Shown one piece after another: positions 40,670 through 49,710 of a stretch of DNA of 64,000 nucleotides. Below the pieces are notes generated by a model. That model had not been told where the DNA came from. It saw nothing but the letters and a program-made list of their open reading frames with translations, and did no database searches. The translations under genes and the position numbers were made by a program. This DNA is from Cytophagaceae bacterium (GTDB lineage Bacteria > Bacteroidota > Bacteroidia > Cytophagales > Cytophagaceae). Positions within the stretch are counted from its first letter, which is position 1. Each line of letters starts with the position of its first letter. The stretch is taken from positions 1 to 64,000 of the forward strand of contig JAQZBV010000026.1 of the NCBI GenBank assembly GCA_029237685.1. The letters are read 5' to 3'.

Positions 40670-41917
40670 CTATTCATTCTTCTTAATCAAATTGAGTTTG
40701 CGCAAGCGAGGAGCTTTAACCGCCGTATAGGCAACTACCAATAAAGTCATGCATCCTCCAAATACCACGGAAGGAATGGTCCCCATCAAGCGTGCAGCAA
40801 CACCGGATTCAAAAGCACCGATCTCATTAGAAGATCCAATAAACATAGAATTGACCGCCGATACTCTTCCCTTCATATGAGCAGGAGTCAGTGTTTGCAT
40901 AATAATAGAACGGATGACCACACTTACACTATCAAAAGCGCCACTCAATACAAGAAGCAGGAGAGAAAGATAGAAATATTCCGACCAGGCAAATAAAATC
41001 ATACACACACCAAATCCGGCCACTGATATGAGCAAGAGTTTTCCTGTGTTATACAAAGGGGGACGATAAATTTGATAAACAGCCATAGCGAAAGTACCCA
41101 AAGCAGGTGCTGCACGCAACAGCCCTAAACCCTGAGGCCCTGCATGTAAGATTTCTTCCGCAAATATAGGAAGCAAAGCGATGGCTCCGCCAAATAATAC
41201 GGCGAAGAGATCCAATGAAAGTGCTCCCAAAAATACCTGGTTGCTAAAAACAAATTTTACTCCGGCAAATATACTTTCCAACAAACGCTCCCCTGCTATG
41301 GGCAGAGGCTTGGGCTTGGGACTGATGAAGGTAATAGAGACTACAGCCATCATCAGCAGCGCAGCAGAAATAAAATAACTGGTGGCAAATCCGGTAAAAC
41401 CATAAATAACTCCGCTCATCGCTGCACCGGTCACTATAGACAATTGACCGATGGTGCTGTTCCAGGCAGAAGAATTCGGATATAAATGTTCGGGTACACA
41501 CTGAGTCATCAAACCAAACATAGCTGGTGAAATAAAACCTCGGGCAATACCTGTAATAAATATCAAGGTATAAATCGACAGTATAAGTTGGGCATTATTT
41601 TCTTGCTGAATGTTTGTAGACAAAATACCCAATGCCAAAGAACACAAAAACAAGGTCGCATAGGCTAGCCGCACAATGTGCTTGCGACTCGCCTTATCTG
41701 CCAGGTGTCCGGCATACAAACCCAGTGCAATAGCGGGTACTGCTTCGGCAAGCCCAATCATTCCCAAAGACAATGGATCTTTAGTAAGCATATAAATTTG
41801 CCAACCTACGAGCACACCTTGTATTCGAATGGCAACTGTAAATAGCACGCGGGCCATGATGAAAAACTGAAAGTCGCGGTGCTTTAATACGGCATATGGA
41901 TCTGTGTTTGATTTCAT
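40670..41917 (-). CDS. MFS exporter (DHA3-like)
   Basis: MKSNTDPYAVLKHRDFQFFIMARVLFTVAIRIQGVLVGWQIYMLTKDPLSLGMIGLAEAVPAI..GHLADKASRKHIV; ORF-track start lies inside the upstream RNA element. Confidence 0.88.
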   Translation of the reverse strand: MKSNTDPYAVLKHRDFQFFIMARVLFTVAIRIQGVLVGWQIYMLTKDPLSLGMIGLAEAVPAIALGLYAGHLADKASRKHIVRLAYATLFLCSLALGILSTNIQQENNAQLILSIYTLIFITGIARGFISPAMFGLMTQCVPEHLYPNSSAWNSTIGQLSIVTGAAMSGVIYGFTGFATSYFISAALLMMAVVSITFISPKPKPLPIAGERLLESIFAGVKFVFSNQVFLGALSLDLFAVLFGGAIALLPIFAEEILHAGPQGLGLLRAAPALGTFAMAVYQIYRPPLYNTGKLLLISVAGFGVCMILFAWSEYFYLSLLLLVLSGAFDSVSVVIRSIIMQTLTPAHMKGRVSAVNSMFIGSSNEIGAFESGVAARLMGTIPSVVFGGCMTLLVVAYTAVKAPRLRKLNLIKKNE

Positions 41918-41954
41918 CTGCAATTTTCCCTTTAAAGATGCAATTAATGCATAC

Positions 41955-41988
41955 AATAAAAAAGGGTTCCGTATGAACGAAACCCTTT
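41955..41988 (-). terminator. Intrinsic terminator of riboswitch-like element B
   Basis: AAAGGGTTTCGTTCATACGGAACCCTTTTTT on minus strand. Confidence 0.8.
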
Positions 41989-42146
41989 GATGAATCTTTA
42001 AATCCCTACGGCAGCATGAACTGTTTTCCGATTCTGTGATGGTATACACAAGGGGCATAACATCTCAACAGATCCATACTTCAGCATGCAAGTGTCGGTT
42101 CTCCGGGTGACCTGACGGATCAGGAGCCCCTTAAAGATTCGTTGTA
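41989..42146 (-). ncRNA. Diverged TPP-riboswitch-like element B
   Basis: P1 ACGAATCTTTAA / TTTAAAGATTCAT; GGGG..UUGAGAUGUUAUGCCCC; CAGUUCAUGCUGCCGUAGGGAUU; P4 5' strand ACCUGA not preserved. Confidence 0.6.
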
Positions 42147-42302
42147 TAGTAAGTATAGAAAATAGTATGCCATTGATCCAAAAACTATATTTATGCAGCA
42201 ATAAGCTACTTCTGGTAAAATTATTTTTAATGATTGATAAAAAGCCTCTACAATTCATCAGCTAGCTGGTTAATACACTACTCACACTTCTTATCAATTC
42301 TG

Positions 42303-42341
42303 GATATAAAAAAAGGATCCTGCTTTTCAGAGGGATCCTTT
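42303..42341 (-). terminator. Intrinsic terminator of riboswitch-like element C
   Basis: AAAGGATCCctctgaaaagcaGGATCCTTTTTTT on minus strand. Confidence 0.8.
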
Positions 42342-42498
42342 GGTAAATCTTTAATTCCTTACGCAGTATGTATTACAGGCGCTAAAGGTATCTTCTCAGT
42401 TCTAGTGATGAAGCACCATATAAAGAGTCGGTAGTCATAGACTGTCTCAGTTGAGGGTTGCTGTTGTATATCCAAAAACCCTTTAAAGATTCGTTGTA
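42342..42498 (-). ncRNA. TPP-riboswitch-like element C (tandem, upstream of B)
   Basis: P1 ACGAATCTTTAA / TTAAAGATTT; ACUGAGAAGAUACCUUU; GCCUGUAAUACAUACUGCGUAAGGAAUU. Confidence 0.65.
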
Positions 42499-42647
42499 TA
42501 TATACTATTGAAAATTTTAAGCCTAATCAATCGATGAGGAGAAACAGAAGAAAATGAGCCAATTAGATCATGACAAAATAAAAACACATTAAAAAAAATA
42601 CCCAATTGCACAAAATATGATGACTCTATTACTCAAATTTCTGACAC

Positions 42648-43043
42648 CTATGAATCACTGGTCTTTCGTTGATCCTGGCTAACCAAAACATGTCGGCGCT
42701 TCAATATTTTTTTTCCTTTCATTTTCATGTAGCGCATGTACTCCTGATCAAAATTCTTTTCTGACAGGTCTTTCGCAGCAAAGATATTATTGTATACTAA
42801 CTTCCCTTTGGAATCTACGACCCACACTTCTACTTCTACAATGGTCTCTCCCATCAAAGAACTTTTGATATCAATATTGATCAATCCTGTAACGGGATAA
42901 GTAATGGCAGAGTCTACGACCTGAATAATATCCGGTTGAATCTCATTCTTCAATGCTTTGAGTTGATCCAGGGTCAGACTACTCTGAGCAGAAGTCCAGT
43001 GACTAATCAGCAAGAAGAGGCTTATGAATGCTGTCTTTTTCAT
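42648..43043 (-). CDS. Secreted hypothetical protein
   Basis: MKKTAFISLFLLISHWTSAQ signal peptide; start refined. Confidence 0.65.
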   Translation of the reverse strand: MKKTAFISLFLLISHWTSAQSSLTLDQLKALKNEIQPDIIQVVDSAITYPVTGLINIDIKSSLMGETIVEVEVWVVDSKGKLVYNNIFAAKDLSEKNFDQEYMRYMKMKGKKILKRRHVLVSQDQRKTSDS

Positions 43044-43217
43044 GTCATTTTTCTTTAATCTGCTTAACGATCCCATAAGATACTAAAGATTAAAATTGAA
43101 CCCGCACGAACGGTTTAAAAAGAAGCGATCATACACTATTTTTGAAGATTTTTTAGCATTTTTAGAGGCCTGAAGGCTTTTAGAGAGCAACAAAATCACT
43201 TACACTTCAATAGAGCT

Positions 43218-43769
43218 ATGCCTATCGTACTAAATGAAGAGATCGTTTTCAACAATAAGCTTGTGGTTGAAAAAGCAACGATACAAGAAGACGAAAACAC
43301 ATCTTATACACGCCTTCGAATCAAAAGACAAGACGCATCGGCGGTATTGTTGTTCAATACCTTCACCAATAAAATTATACTGACCAGACAGTTTCGTTAT
43401 CCGGTGGCGGATCAAACGAATGAATACTTGCTTGAGCTGCTCGCAGGAAAAATAGATGAAGGAGAAGAACCACTAGAAGCAGCCATCAGAGAAGCCGAAG
43501 AAGAAACGGGATATACCATTAAAAAGGAAAACATTCGTTTCCTACTCTCCTGTTTCGCCTCTCCAGGTTATAGTTCCGAGCGCTTTCATATTTACTATGC
43601 TACCGTAACCCCTGCTGATCAACAATCAAAAGGCGGAGGACTAGCCAGCGAAAATGAACGTATAGAATTGGCGGAATTCGACTTGAATGAATTCAAATTG
43701 ATGGTAAAAGACGGACGGATACAAGACGCTAAAACCATATTGGCGGGTCTATATGCCTTTGCTGTTTAA
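43218..43769 (+). CDS. NUDIX hydrolase (ADP-sugar pyrophosphatase type)
   Basis: LLAGKIDEGEEPLEAAIREAEEETGY Nudix box. Confidence 0.92.
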   Translation: MPIVLNEEIVFNNKLVVEKATIQEDENTSYTRLRIKRQDASAVLLFNTFTNKIILTRQFRYPVADQTNEYLLELLAGKIDEGEEPLEAAIREAEEETGYTIKKENIRFLLSCFASPGYSSERFHIYYATVTPADQQSKGGGLASENERIELAEFDLNEFKLMVKDGRIQDAKTILAGLYAFAV

Positions 43770-43781
43770 GCAAAAAAAAAT

Positions 43782-43812
43782 AAGAACGGACAAAGGATTG
43801 TCCGTTCTTTTA
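43782..43812. terminator. Bidirectional intrinsic terminator
   Basis: AAGAACGGACAAaggaTTGTCCGTTCTTTT between convergent genes. Confidence 0.85.
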
Positions 43813-43816
43813 TACA

Positions 43817-44137
43817 CTATGACTGTTTTTTAGTCGCTTTCTTTTTTGATGAAGCTTTCTTGGTCTTCTTAACAGCCTTCTTAACGGTTTTCGTAGCCTT
43901 GTCAACGACTTTCTTTGTCGCCTTTTTGATCGCTTTTTTGACCGCTTTGCCAGATGCTTTTTTGGAAACTTTCTTCGCTTTCTTTTCGCCTGTTCCAAGT
44001 TTATGAAGTACCTCCACCGCTAGTTCCAATGCTGCCGTCAATACTTTTCTTTTGCCTTTCTTAATTGCATCTTTTGCCAGTTGTTTAACATGGTCTATCG
44101 AAGATTCAGAAATAGCTTTAGCTTTCTTTTTTGCCAT
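43817..44137 (-). CDS. Histone H1-like Lys/Ala-rich protein
   Basis: Folded-looking N-terminal half, then KKVSKKASGKAVKKAIKKATKKVVDKATKTVKKAVKKTKK tail. Confidence 0.75.
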   Translation of the reverse strand: MAKKKAKAISESSIDHVKQLAKDAIKKGKRKVLTAALELAVEVLHKLGTGEKKAKKVSKKASGKAVKKAIKKATKKVVDKATKTVKKAVKKTKKASSKKKATKKQS

Positions 44138-44339
44138 AGTAAATTTATTTGTTTTGAGTAAGGGATCTGTTGAATGAATATATCAATTATTCTATAAAAA
44201 CCAATATTATCTTTTTCATCCTTCCTCCAATTGGTATAAAACAACCAAAGCGAACCCAGAAATAAAAGGTTTCAAAGTGGTAATCAAAACAGAATTGCAT
44301 ATTTTAGTCCTCGCATTGGTGCAGCAAAGTCTAAAACAC

Positions 44340-45881
44340 ATGGCATTCCATAAACACTCTTTTCTTTTTACAGGCCTGTTGACCTTGTGCTTTTTTATCC
44401 TGAGTCTTTGGGGAATCCTCAACCATGAAATCTGGCTGGACGAAGCGCATAGTTTTACGCTGAGCAGAGACAGCGCTTCTTTTTGGGATTTGATAGTCAA
44501 CACCAGACAGGAAGGTCACCCGATGATCTGGTACATTTTGCTCTGGCTGATCACTAAAGTATCGCATGATGTGTTGTGCATGCAATTGCTGCATATCTTT
44601 ATCACTACCCTGTCCATTTTTTTAATGGCACGTTATGCACCCTTCAGCAAAATCAAGCAACTGTTGTTTGCCTTTAGCTATTTTTTCTTTTACGAGTACA
44701 ACATCATCAGTAGAAATTATGCGTTGGGTATACTGTTCATCACCTGTTATGCGTTGCTCCTCTGCCGTGAGCGAAAAAACTATCCTTTGATTGCCTTGAC
44801 TTTATTCCTGCTCGCCAATTCCCATTTCATTGCACTTATTTTGTCTATTCCATTGGCAGTGGTCTGTCTGCTGGAGATGCAACGAGAGGAAGCTGTCACA
44901 AAAAAAACGTGGGGCTTAGTCCTTACAGTAATGGCTACAGGTATACTCCTGGGGATTTTGCAAATACTTCCTGTAGAAGATACGATCTTCGCGCATGTAG
45001 CAAAACCTGCCTTCTTTAGTATGGATCGGCTGAGAGCATTTACTGTTCCCTTTAAAGCTTTTTATCACTTCCCGGATTTGCGAGAACCCTATCCATTGAA
45101 CACCAATATTTTCACCGCCAATAAACTCATAGGAACTGTTCTGGCACTGATTTTCCCTTTCATATTAATCAAGGCATTCGGAAATAAGCCGCTGTCTTTA
45201 CTGATTGTGCTGCTTACCTCTATTGGTATTTGTTCGTTCTTTTATACAGAGCTGATGTATAACTATACCGTAAGGCATTGGGGCTATATCTTTCTTGCTT
45301 ATTATGTGGCCGTATGGTTATCCTATGGATTGGATCAACGTAACTATACGCCATACCTCCACCGATTTATCCCTCCTTTTTTAACCAGGGAAAATAAATG
45401 GATCAGTCAGGGATTATTCTACAGCACATTGATTTTACAGGTCGTCGCGGCGGGTTATGCTTATACTATGGATCTTCAAAAAAACTTTTGCAATGCAAAA
45501 GAAGCGGCCCAGTATATTCAACAGCATCACTACGAAAATGAATTGATCATCCTCAGTAGCTTCAATGCCGGTGCAGCGGTATCGGCTTATTTGGACAAAC
45601 CCTTGTATTATCCTGAATATAAAGGCTGGGGAAGCTATGGAAAATGGACGGTCATGACCTGGCAAGTCAGTAAGGAAGAATTAATTGAACAGATTCATTC
45701 ACTTAACAACCACAAACAAGCCTATCTTTTGATGGATAGCGAAATTTTAACCATTGACAAACTAAGGGATGAAATTGTATTCAGTGACGAGTATTGTTCC
45801 ATACAATACATCACCCGTTTTGACGATGGTATAATCAACCATGAAAAATTTAAATTCTATAAAATCACTTACCTGAAATAA
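44340..45881 (+). CDS. Polytopic membrane protein, GT-C/ArnT-like
   Basis: ~10 hydrophobic helices; LNHEIWLDEAHSF resembles the GT39/GT-C acidic motif; start refined to MAFHKHSF. Confidence 0.7.
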   Translation: MAFHKHSFLFTGLLTLCFFILSLWGILNHEIWLDEAHSFTLSRDSASFWDLIVNTRQEGHPMIWYILLWLITKVSHDVLCMQLLHIFITTLSIFLMARYAPFSKIKQLLFAFSYFFFYEYNIISRNYALGILFITCYALLLCRERKNYPLIALTLFLLANSHFIALILSIPLAVVCLLEMQREEAVTKKTWGLVLTVMATGILLGILQILPVEDTIFAHVAKPAFFSMDRLRAFTVPFKAFYHFPDLREPYPLNTNIFTANKLIGTVLALIFPFILIKAFGNKPLSLLIVLLTSIGICSFFYTELMYNYTVRHWGYIFLAYYVAVWLSYGLDQRNYTPYLHRFIPPFLTRENKWISQGLFYSTLILQVVAAGYAYTMDLQKNFCNAKEAAQYIQQHHYENELIILSSFNAGAAVSAYLDKPLYYPEYKGWGSYGKWTVMTWQVSKEELIEQIHSLNNHKQAYLLMDSEILTIDKLRDEIVFSDEYCSIQYITRFDDGIINHEKFKFYKITYLK

Positions 45882-45887
45882 AATTTT

Positions 45888-45923
45888 CGACCGATGGCCT
45901 ATCACCTGACAGGCCATCGGTCG
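45888..45923 (+). terminator. Hairpin/terminator after GT-C gene
   Basis: CGACCGATGGCCTatcacctgacAGGCCATCGGTCG. Confidence 0.6.
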
Positions 45924-45940
45924 ATGTGAACCTCGTTTTT

Positions 45941-46031
45941 GGGTGTCAGGTTTTCAAACCTGACACTGTTGGACAATAGCAGGCAGTCAACGTTAACTCC
46001 ATCCGTGTCAGGTCTGAAGACCTGACACACC
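45941..46031. repeat. Paired REP-like palindromes, copy 1
   Basis: GTGTCAGGTTTTCAAACCTGACAC ... GTGTCAGGTCTGAAGACCTGACAC. Confidence 0.85.
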
Positions 46032-46046
46032 AAGTCTAATAAAATT

Positions 46047-46571
46047 TTAAAGACTTTTCAAGTGTGCCAAAAGCGGTTCGTAGTCCCAACTGTTGCTGTA
46101 TTTTTCTCCATTGATAAAAAAGGAAGGAGTACCGTTTACCCCGCTGCGCATACCGCTTTCAAAGTCGTCTTCTACTTTTGTGATCACCGGTTCGCTGAGC
46201 ATGTCGTTTTTAAATTGTTCGACATTCAAACCCAATTCTTCTGCATAAGAGATCAAATGATGTTCAAGCAGTCTGTTTTGATGTTCAAAAATAACATCGT
46301 GCATTTCCCAAAATTTACCCTGTAGCCCTGCCGCTTCTGCTGCTACAGCTGCATTCATCGCATCCGGGTGTATATTGGTCAAAGGAAAATTGCGGAATAC
46401 AAATTTCAATTTGTCTCCCATAGCCTCTTGTATTTTTTGAATGATCGGATAAGCCCTCCCGCAATGGGGGCACTGGTAATCGCCATATTCAACCAATTCT
46501 ATAGCCGCAGAAAGATTCCCTTGTACCTGATCTTTGTCCGTCACTTTTTTTGTCAATAAAGAGCCGCTCAT
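46047..46571 (-). CDS. DsbA-like thioredoxin-fold protein
   Basis: VEYGDYQCPHCGRAYP; GVNGTPSFFINGEKY. Confidence 0.9.
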   Translation of the reverse strand: MSGSLLTKKVTDKDQVQGNLSAAIELVEYGDYQCPHCGRAYPIIQKIQEAMGDKLKFVFRNFPLTNIHPDAMNAAVAAEAAGLQGKFWEMHDVIFEHQNRLLEHHLISYAEELGLNVEQFKNDMLSEPVITKVEDDFESGMRSGVNGTPSFFINGEKYSNSWDYEPLLAHLKSL

Positions 46572-46572
46572 A

Positions 46573-47043
46573 TTAATTTTGTTTCACGTTATCCAATTCT
46601 TCCAGGGCATTCAAAATGCCATCTGCTCCGGGATTCATACCCACCGGTGATAAGTAGGCCCAACGGATGATACCTTCTTCGTCGATGACATACAAAGCAC
46701 GCTTGGTCTCTCCTTCTTTATCGTCGTAGACATCGTACAAGCGAGCTACCTCACCCTTGGGTTCGAAATCTGCCAATAAAGGGAAATGAAATTTACGATC
46801 CTGACTAAAGGCGAGGTGACACCATTTGCTGTCTACAGAAATGCCGAGCAATTCGGCATTGTGCTTTTTGAAGAAGCGCAGCGTTTCATTGTATAAGCCC
46901 ATCTGATCGCCGCATACAGGACTCCAGTCTGCAGGGTAAAAAGCGAGAATCACTCTCTTCCCTCTCAATTCACTTAACTTCAATTTTTGATCCGGCGTGG
47001 AATGCAAGGCAAAATCCGGCGCAGGTGTTCCGATAGCTAGCAT
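46573..47043 (-). CDS. Peroxiredoxin (AhpC/TSA family)
   Basis: KRVILAFYPADWSPVCGDQM catalytic Cys region. Confidence 0.9.
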   Translation of the reverse strand: MLAIGTPAPDFALHSTPDQKLKLSELRGKRVILAFYPADWSPVCGDQMGLYNETLRFFKKHNAELLGISVDSKWCHLAFSQDRKFHFPLLADFEPKGEVARLYDVYDDKEGETKRALYVIDEEGIIRWAYLSPVGMNPGADGILNALEELDNVKQN

Positions 47044-47067
47044 ATTATGATGTTTTGATTATTATGA

Positions 47068-47466
47068 TTAAAGTAAATGATTATTGATCTGAATCGGTTG
47101 CGAAAGCAGATGATGAACGGGACATCTTTTAGAAATATCCAACAAACTATACCGCTGTTCTGTAGTAAGCAATCCGCTAAGCTCTATGTGCTGATCCAAA
47201 ATAATCCCTTCTGTTTCTTCTGCCGCTTTTTCCATCGACAAGGTAACTTTGACACTGTCTAATGGCCACTGCTTGCGATCGGCATACATCCTTAAGGTCA
47301 TGCAGGTACAGGCAGCTAATGCCGAATAGAATAACTCTTTAGGAGTAAAACCTTCTTCTGTACCACCCACTGCTACTGGTTCATCTGCTACCAGCTGAAG
47401 TGTTCCATTGCTAACGATCGTAGTATAATGTTCTTTCCCAATGGTGGCTTCGATGACTTTAGGCAT
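47068..47466 (-). CDS. OsmC-family protein
   Basis: GFTPKELFYSALAACTCMTLRMYADRK; RCPVHHLL. Confidence 0.9.
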   Translation of the reverse strand: MPKVIEATIGKEHYTTIVSNGTLQLVADEPVAVGGTEEGFTPKELFYSALAACTCMTLRMYADRKQWPLDSVKVTLSMEKAAEETEGIILDQHIELSGLLTTEQRYSLLDISKRCPVHHLLSQPIQINNHLL

Positions 47467-47547
47467 TTGTACTCTGGATTAAATGATTGTCTATAATAAC
47501 AACAATTATCGGGTCAGGCAAAATTTGCAAGTAATTATTTTATTGCC

Positions 47548-48255
47548 TTAGCAATTTCCATCCACTCCACAGCTATCGCTGTTTTCAGTGGGTGTCACCT
47601 GGCTTACAGCATCAATCTTTTCTTTTTCTTTCCAGGCATGCTCAAGCGCTTCTAAAAACGTATCCGGCATTTGCGCGCCGGATATGCCATATTGTTGATC
47701 CACCACGAAAAAAGGAACGCCCCGTATGCCCAAACGCTGCGCAGTCGCTTCATCGCTTCTCACCTCTTCTGTAAACGCTCCTACTTGAAGTACATGTTCT
47801 ACTTCCTCTTTTTCTAATCCGGTATCGATGCCTAATTGCAATAAAGTAGGATGATCGGCGATATTGGCTCCCTCTGTGAAATAAGCTTTCAACAAACGTT
47901 CTTTGGCCTGATCTCCCAAATCTTTTGTCTTTGCAAACTGAATCAAACGATGCGCGTCGAAAGAATTAGCGACTACACACTTTTCAAAATTAAAAGTTAA
48001 TCCTGCTGCAGCTGCTGTGCCGGTCAATTGCTCGTGCATTTGCTCCGACCATTGCAAGGTTTGCCCTTTAATCTCCGCCAAATATTCCAAAGGATTTTTA
48101 TCGGGTTGTGTTTTCATAGCAGGATCCAGTTCAAAGCTGTGCCAAGTCACCTCGATATGATCCTTATGTTCAAAACGACTCAGTGCTTCTTCAAACCTGC
48201 GTTTTCCTATGTAACAAAACGGACAGCGGATGTCCGACCAAATGTCTACTTTCAT
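47548..48255 (-). CDS. DsbA-family oxidoreductase (FrnE-like)
   Basis: DIWSDIRCPFCYIGKRRFEEAL; GIRGVPFFVVDQQYGISGAQ. Confidence 0.93.
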   Translation of the reverse strand: MKVDIWSDIRCPFCYIGKRRFEEALSRFEHKDHIEVTWHSFELDPAMKTQPDKNPLEYLAEIKGQTLQWSEQMHEQLTGTAAAAGLTFNFEKCVVANSFDAHRLIQFAKTKDLGDQAKERLLKAYFTEGANIADHPTLLQLGIDTGLEKEEVEHVLQVGAFTEEVRSDEATAQRLGIRGVPFFVVDQQYGISGAQMPDTFLEALEHAWKEKEKIDAVSQVTPTENSDSCGVDGNC

Positions 48256-48320
48256 AACTATTCGCCATTAATGCTTTTGAAATTACTTAACCCTTTGAGG
48301 GGAAAAGAAGTTCCATGATA

Positions 48321-48362
48321 GTTTTCAGTTATCAGTTATCAGTTATCAGTTTTCAGTTATCA
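48321..48362 (-). repeat. Heptanucleotide repeat GTTWTCA x6 (TGAWAAC on minus)
   Basis: gttttca gttatca gttatca gttatca gttttca gttatca; contains the stop codon of the amine oxidase. Confidence 0.92.
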
Positions 48363-49653
48363 TTTCCTTCACTACCTCCAATCCGCTTCCCAGTGCTGCT
48401 TCTACCGTGCCTGTACCATGCCCCCGGTCCAGTGCTTCACCGGCAAAAAACAGTCTTTGTCCTACCGGTTTCATGAATTGCTGCATGAATTTATCGGCCT
48501 CTAAAGTAGAATACGAATAGGCCCCTAAAGCATAAGGATCATTTGTCCAATGAAAGACACGGCTGGCCAGTAATTCTTTTCTTAACTCTTCTATTTCAAT
48601 TTTGAAAATATCAGACAGTGATTGTAAAGCATCGGTTGTCATGTGTTGTTCATCCCCTGTATACTGCAAGGCCGCAGGTCCCGACAGCCAACCGGTGAGT
48701 ACAGGAGCAGGATTGGGTTCTTGTGTCCACCAGGTAGGAACAGTGGCATCTGAAAATAAAAAGAAAAACTTATGCAAATCTGCACCTATAGCTTGCTGTA
48801 CCGATTTATCCTTCCAGAAAGCATGCTTGAATTCTAACACAAACTTCACCACATGTCCAAAACCCAAGGCATAAGCGGCTTCTACTTTTTTAGGCAAAGG
48901 AGGAAAAAAAGCGATCGCTGCTTCTGCTCCTTCAGGAGCCTGCCATACACCTAAGGGAACGGTAATCAATACTTGATCTGCCGTGTAAGTAGTCTTCACA
49001 TCTGTGATGACTTCCACATGCGAAGCGCTCCAATGAATTTCCTTGACCACTTCCGATAAGAATAGTTTTACACCGTGTTCATGACACTCCTGCCATAGGG
49101 CATGCATCAACATGCTGTAGCCTCCGTTGATGTGGTATTGTTCCCAGGGCTGTTCCTGCTGCCATTCCTCTTTGAAAGCCAATGTACTGGCTCGGGCTAT
49201 ATCTGCCGCATCATAACCTTCAATGTATCCGCGAATGGCATCCACCATTTCTTCATAGCGTTCACCGGAAAAGTGAGTGTTGATAAATTCTTCAATGGAA
49301 ATATCTTCTTTGATACCACGCAGCTTTTCTTCCAAAATTTCCTGGTGTTGAATCACATCATAGCCTTTAAAAAATTTACCTTTTCTAAAATTCCAGATCT
49401 CTCCTTCTACATGATGGTAGACAATGCCGTATTCCTGCAAGAGTTGTAAGGTCAGGGGAAGATTACCGTGTACAAATTCGGCTCCGGCTTCTATGCGCAC
49501 ATCAAAGCCTTCGCCTTTCATGCTGTGGATACGACCCCCTATGCGATCTCTTGCTTCAAGTATGATCACTTTCTTCCCTTTTTTGCTCAACTCACGTGCT
49601 GCCGAAAGTCCTGAAGCACCTGCTCCGATAATGATCGCATCTACTTTTGTCAT
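48346..49653 (-). CDS. Flavin amine oxidase (monoamine oxidase family)
   Basis: AIIIGAGASGLSAARELSKKGKKVIILEARDRIGGRIHSM; C-terminal FFAGEALDRGHGTGTVEAALGSG. Confidence 0.92.
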   Translation of the reverse strand: MTKVDAIIIGAGASGLSAARELSKKGKKVIILEARDRIGGRIHSMKGEGFDVRIEAGAEFVHGNLPLTLQLLQEYGIVYHHVEGEIWNFRKGKFFKGYDVIQHQEILEEKLRGIKEDISIEEFINTHFSGERYEEMVDAIRGYIEGYDAADIARASTLAFKEEWQQEQPWEQYHINGGYSMLMHALWQECHEHGVKLFLSEVVKEIHWSASHVEVITDVKTTYTADQVLITVPLGVWQAPEGAEAAIAFFPPLPKKVEAAYALGFGHVVKFVLEFKHAFWKDKSVQQAIGADLHKFFFLFSDATVPTWWTQEPNPAPVLTGWLSGPAALQYTGDEQHMTTDALQSLSDIFKIEIEELRKELLASRVFHWTNDPYALGAYSYSTLEADKFMQQFMKPVGQRLFFAGEALDRGHGTGTVEAALGSGLEVVKEMITEN

Positions 49654-49675
49654 GGTTTTTTTTTCTTATCACAAT

Positions 49676-49710
49676 ATAAAAAAAGGATCCCGCTTTCAGT
49701 GGGATCCTTT
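49676..49710 (-). terminator. Intrinsic terminator of TPP riboswitch A
   Basis: AAAGGATCCCactgaaagcGGGATCCTTTTTTT on minus strand. Confidence 0.85.

Noticed and set aside
42648-43043. Possible link of this secreted protein to the TPP-like elements
   Set aside because: It lies upstream of elements B/C in the minus-strand direction of transcription, so it is not their downstream target.
46047-48255. DsbA-like, peroxiredoxin, OsmC and FrnE-like genes as a novel cluster
   Set aside because: Ordinary thiol/peroxide stress functions; no unusual domains or architecture seen.
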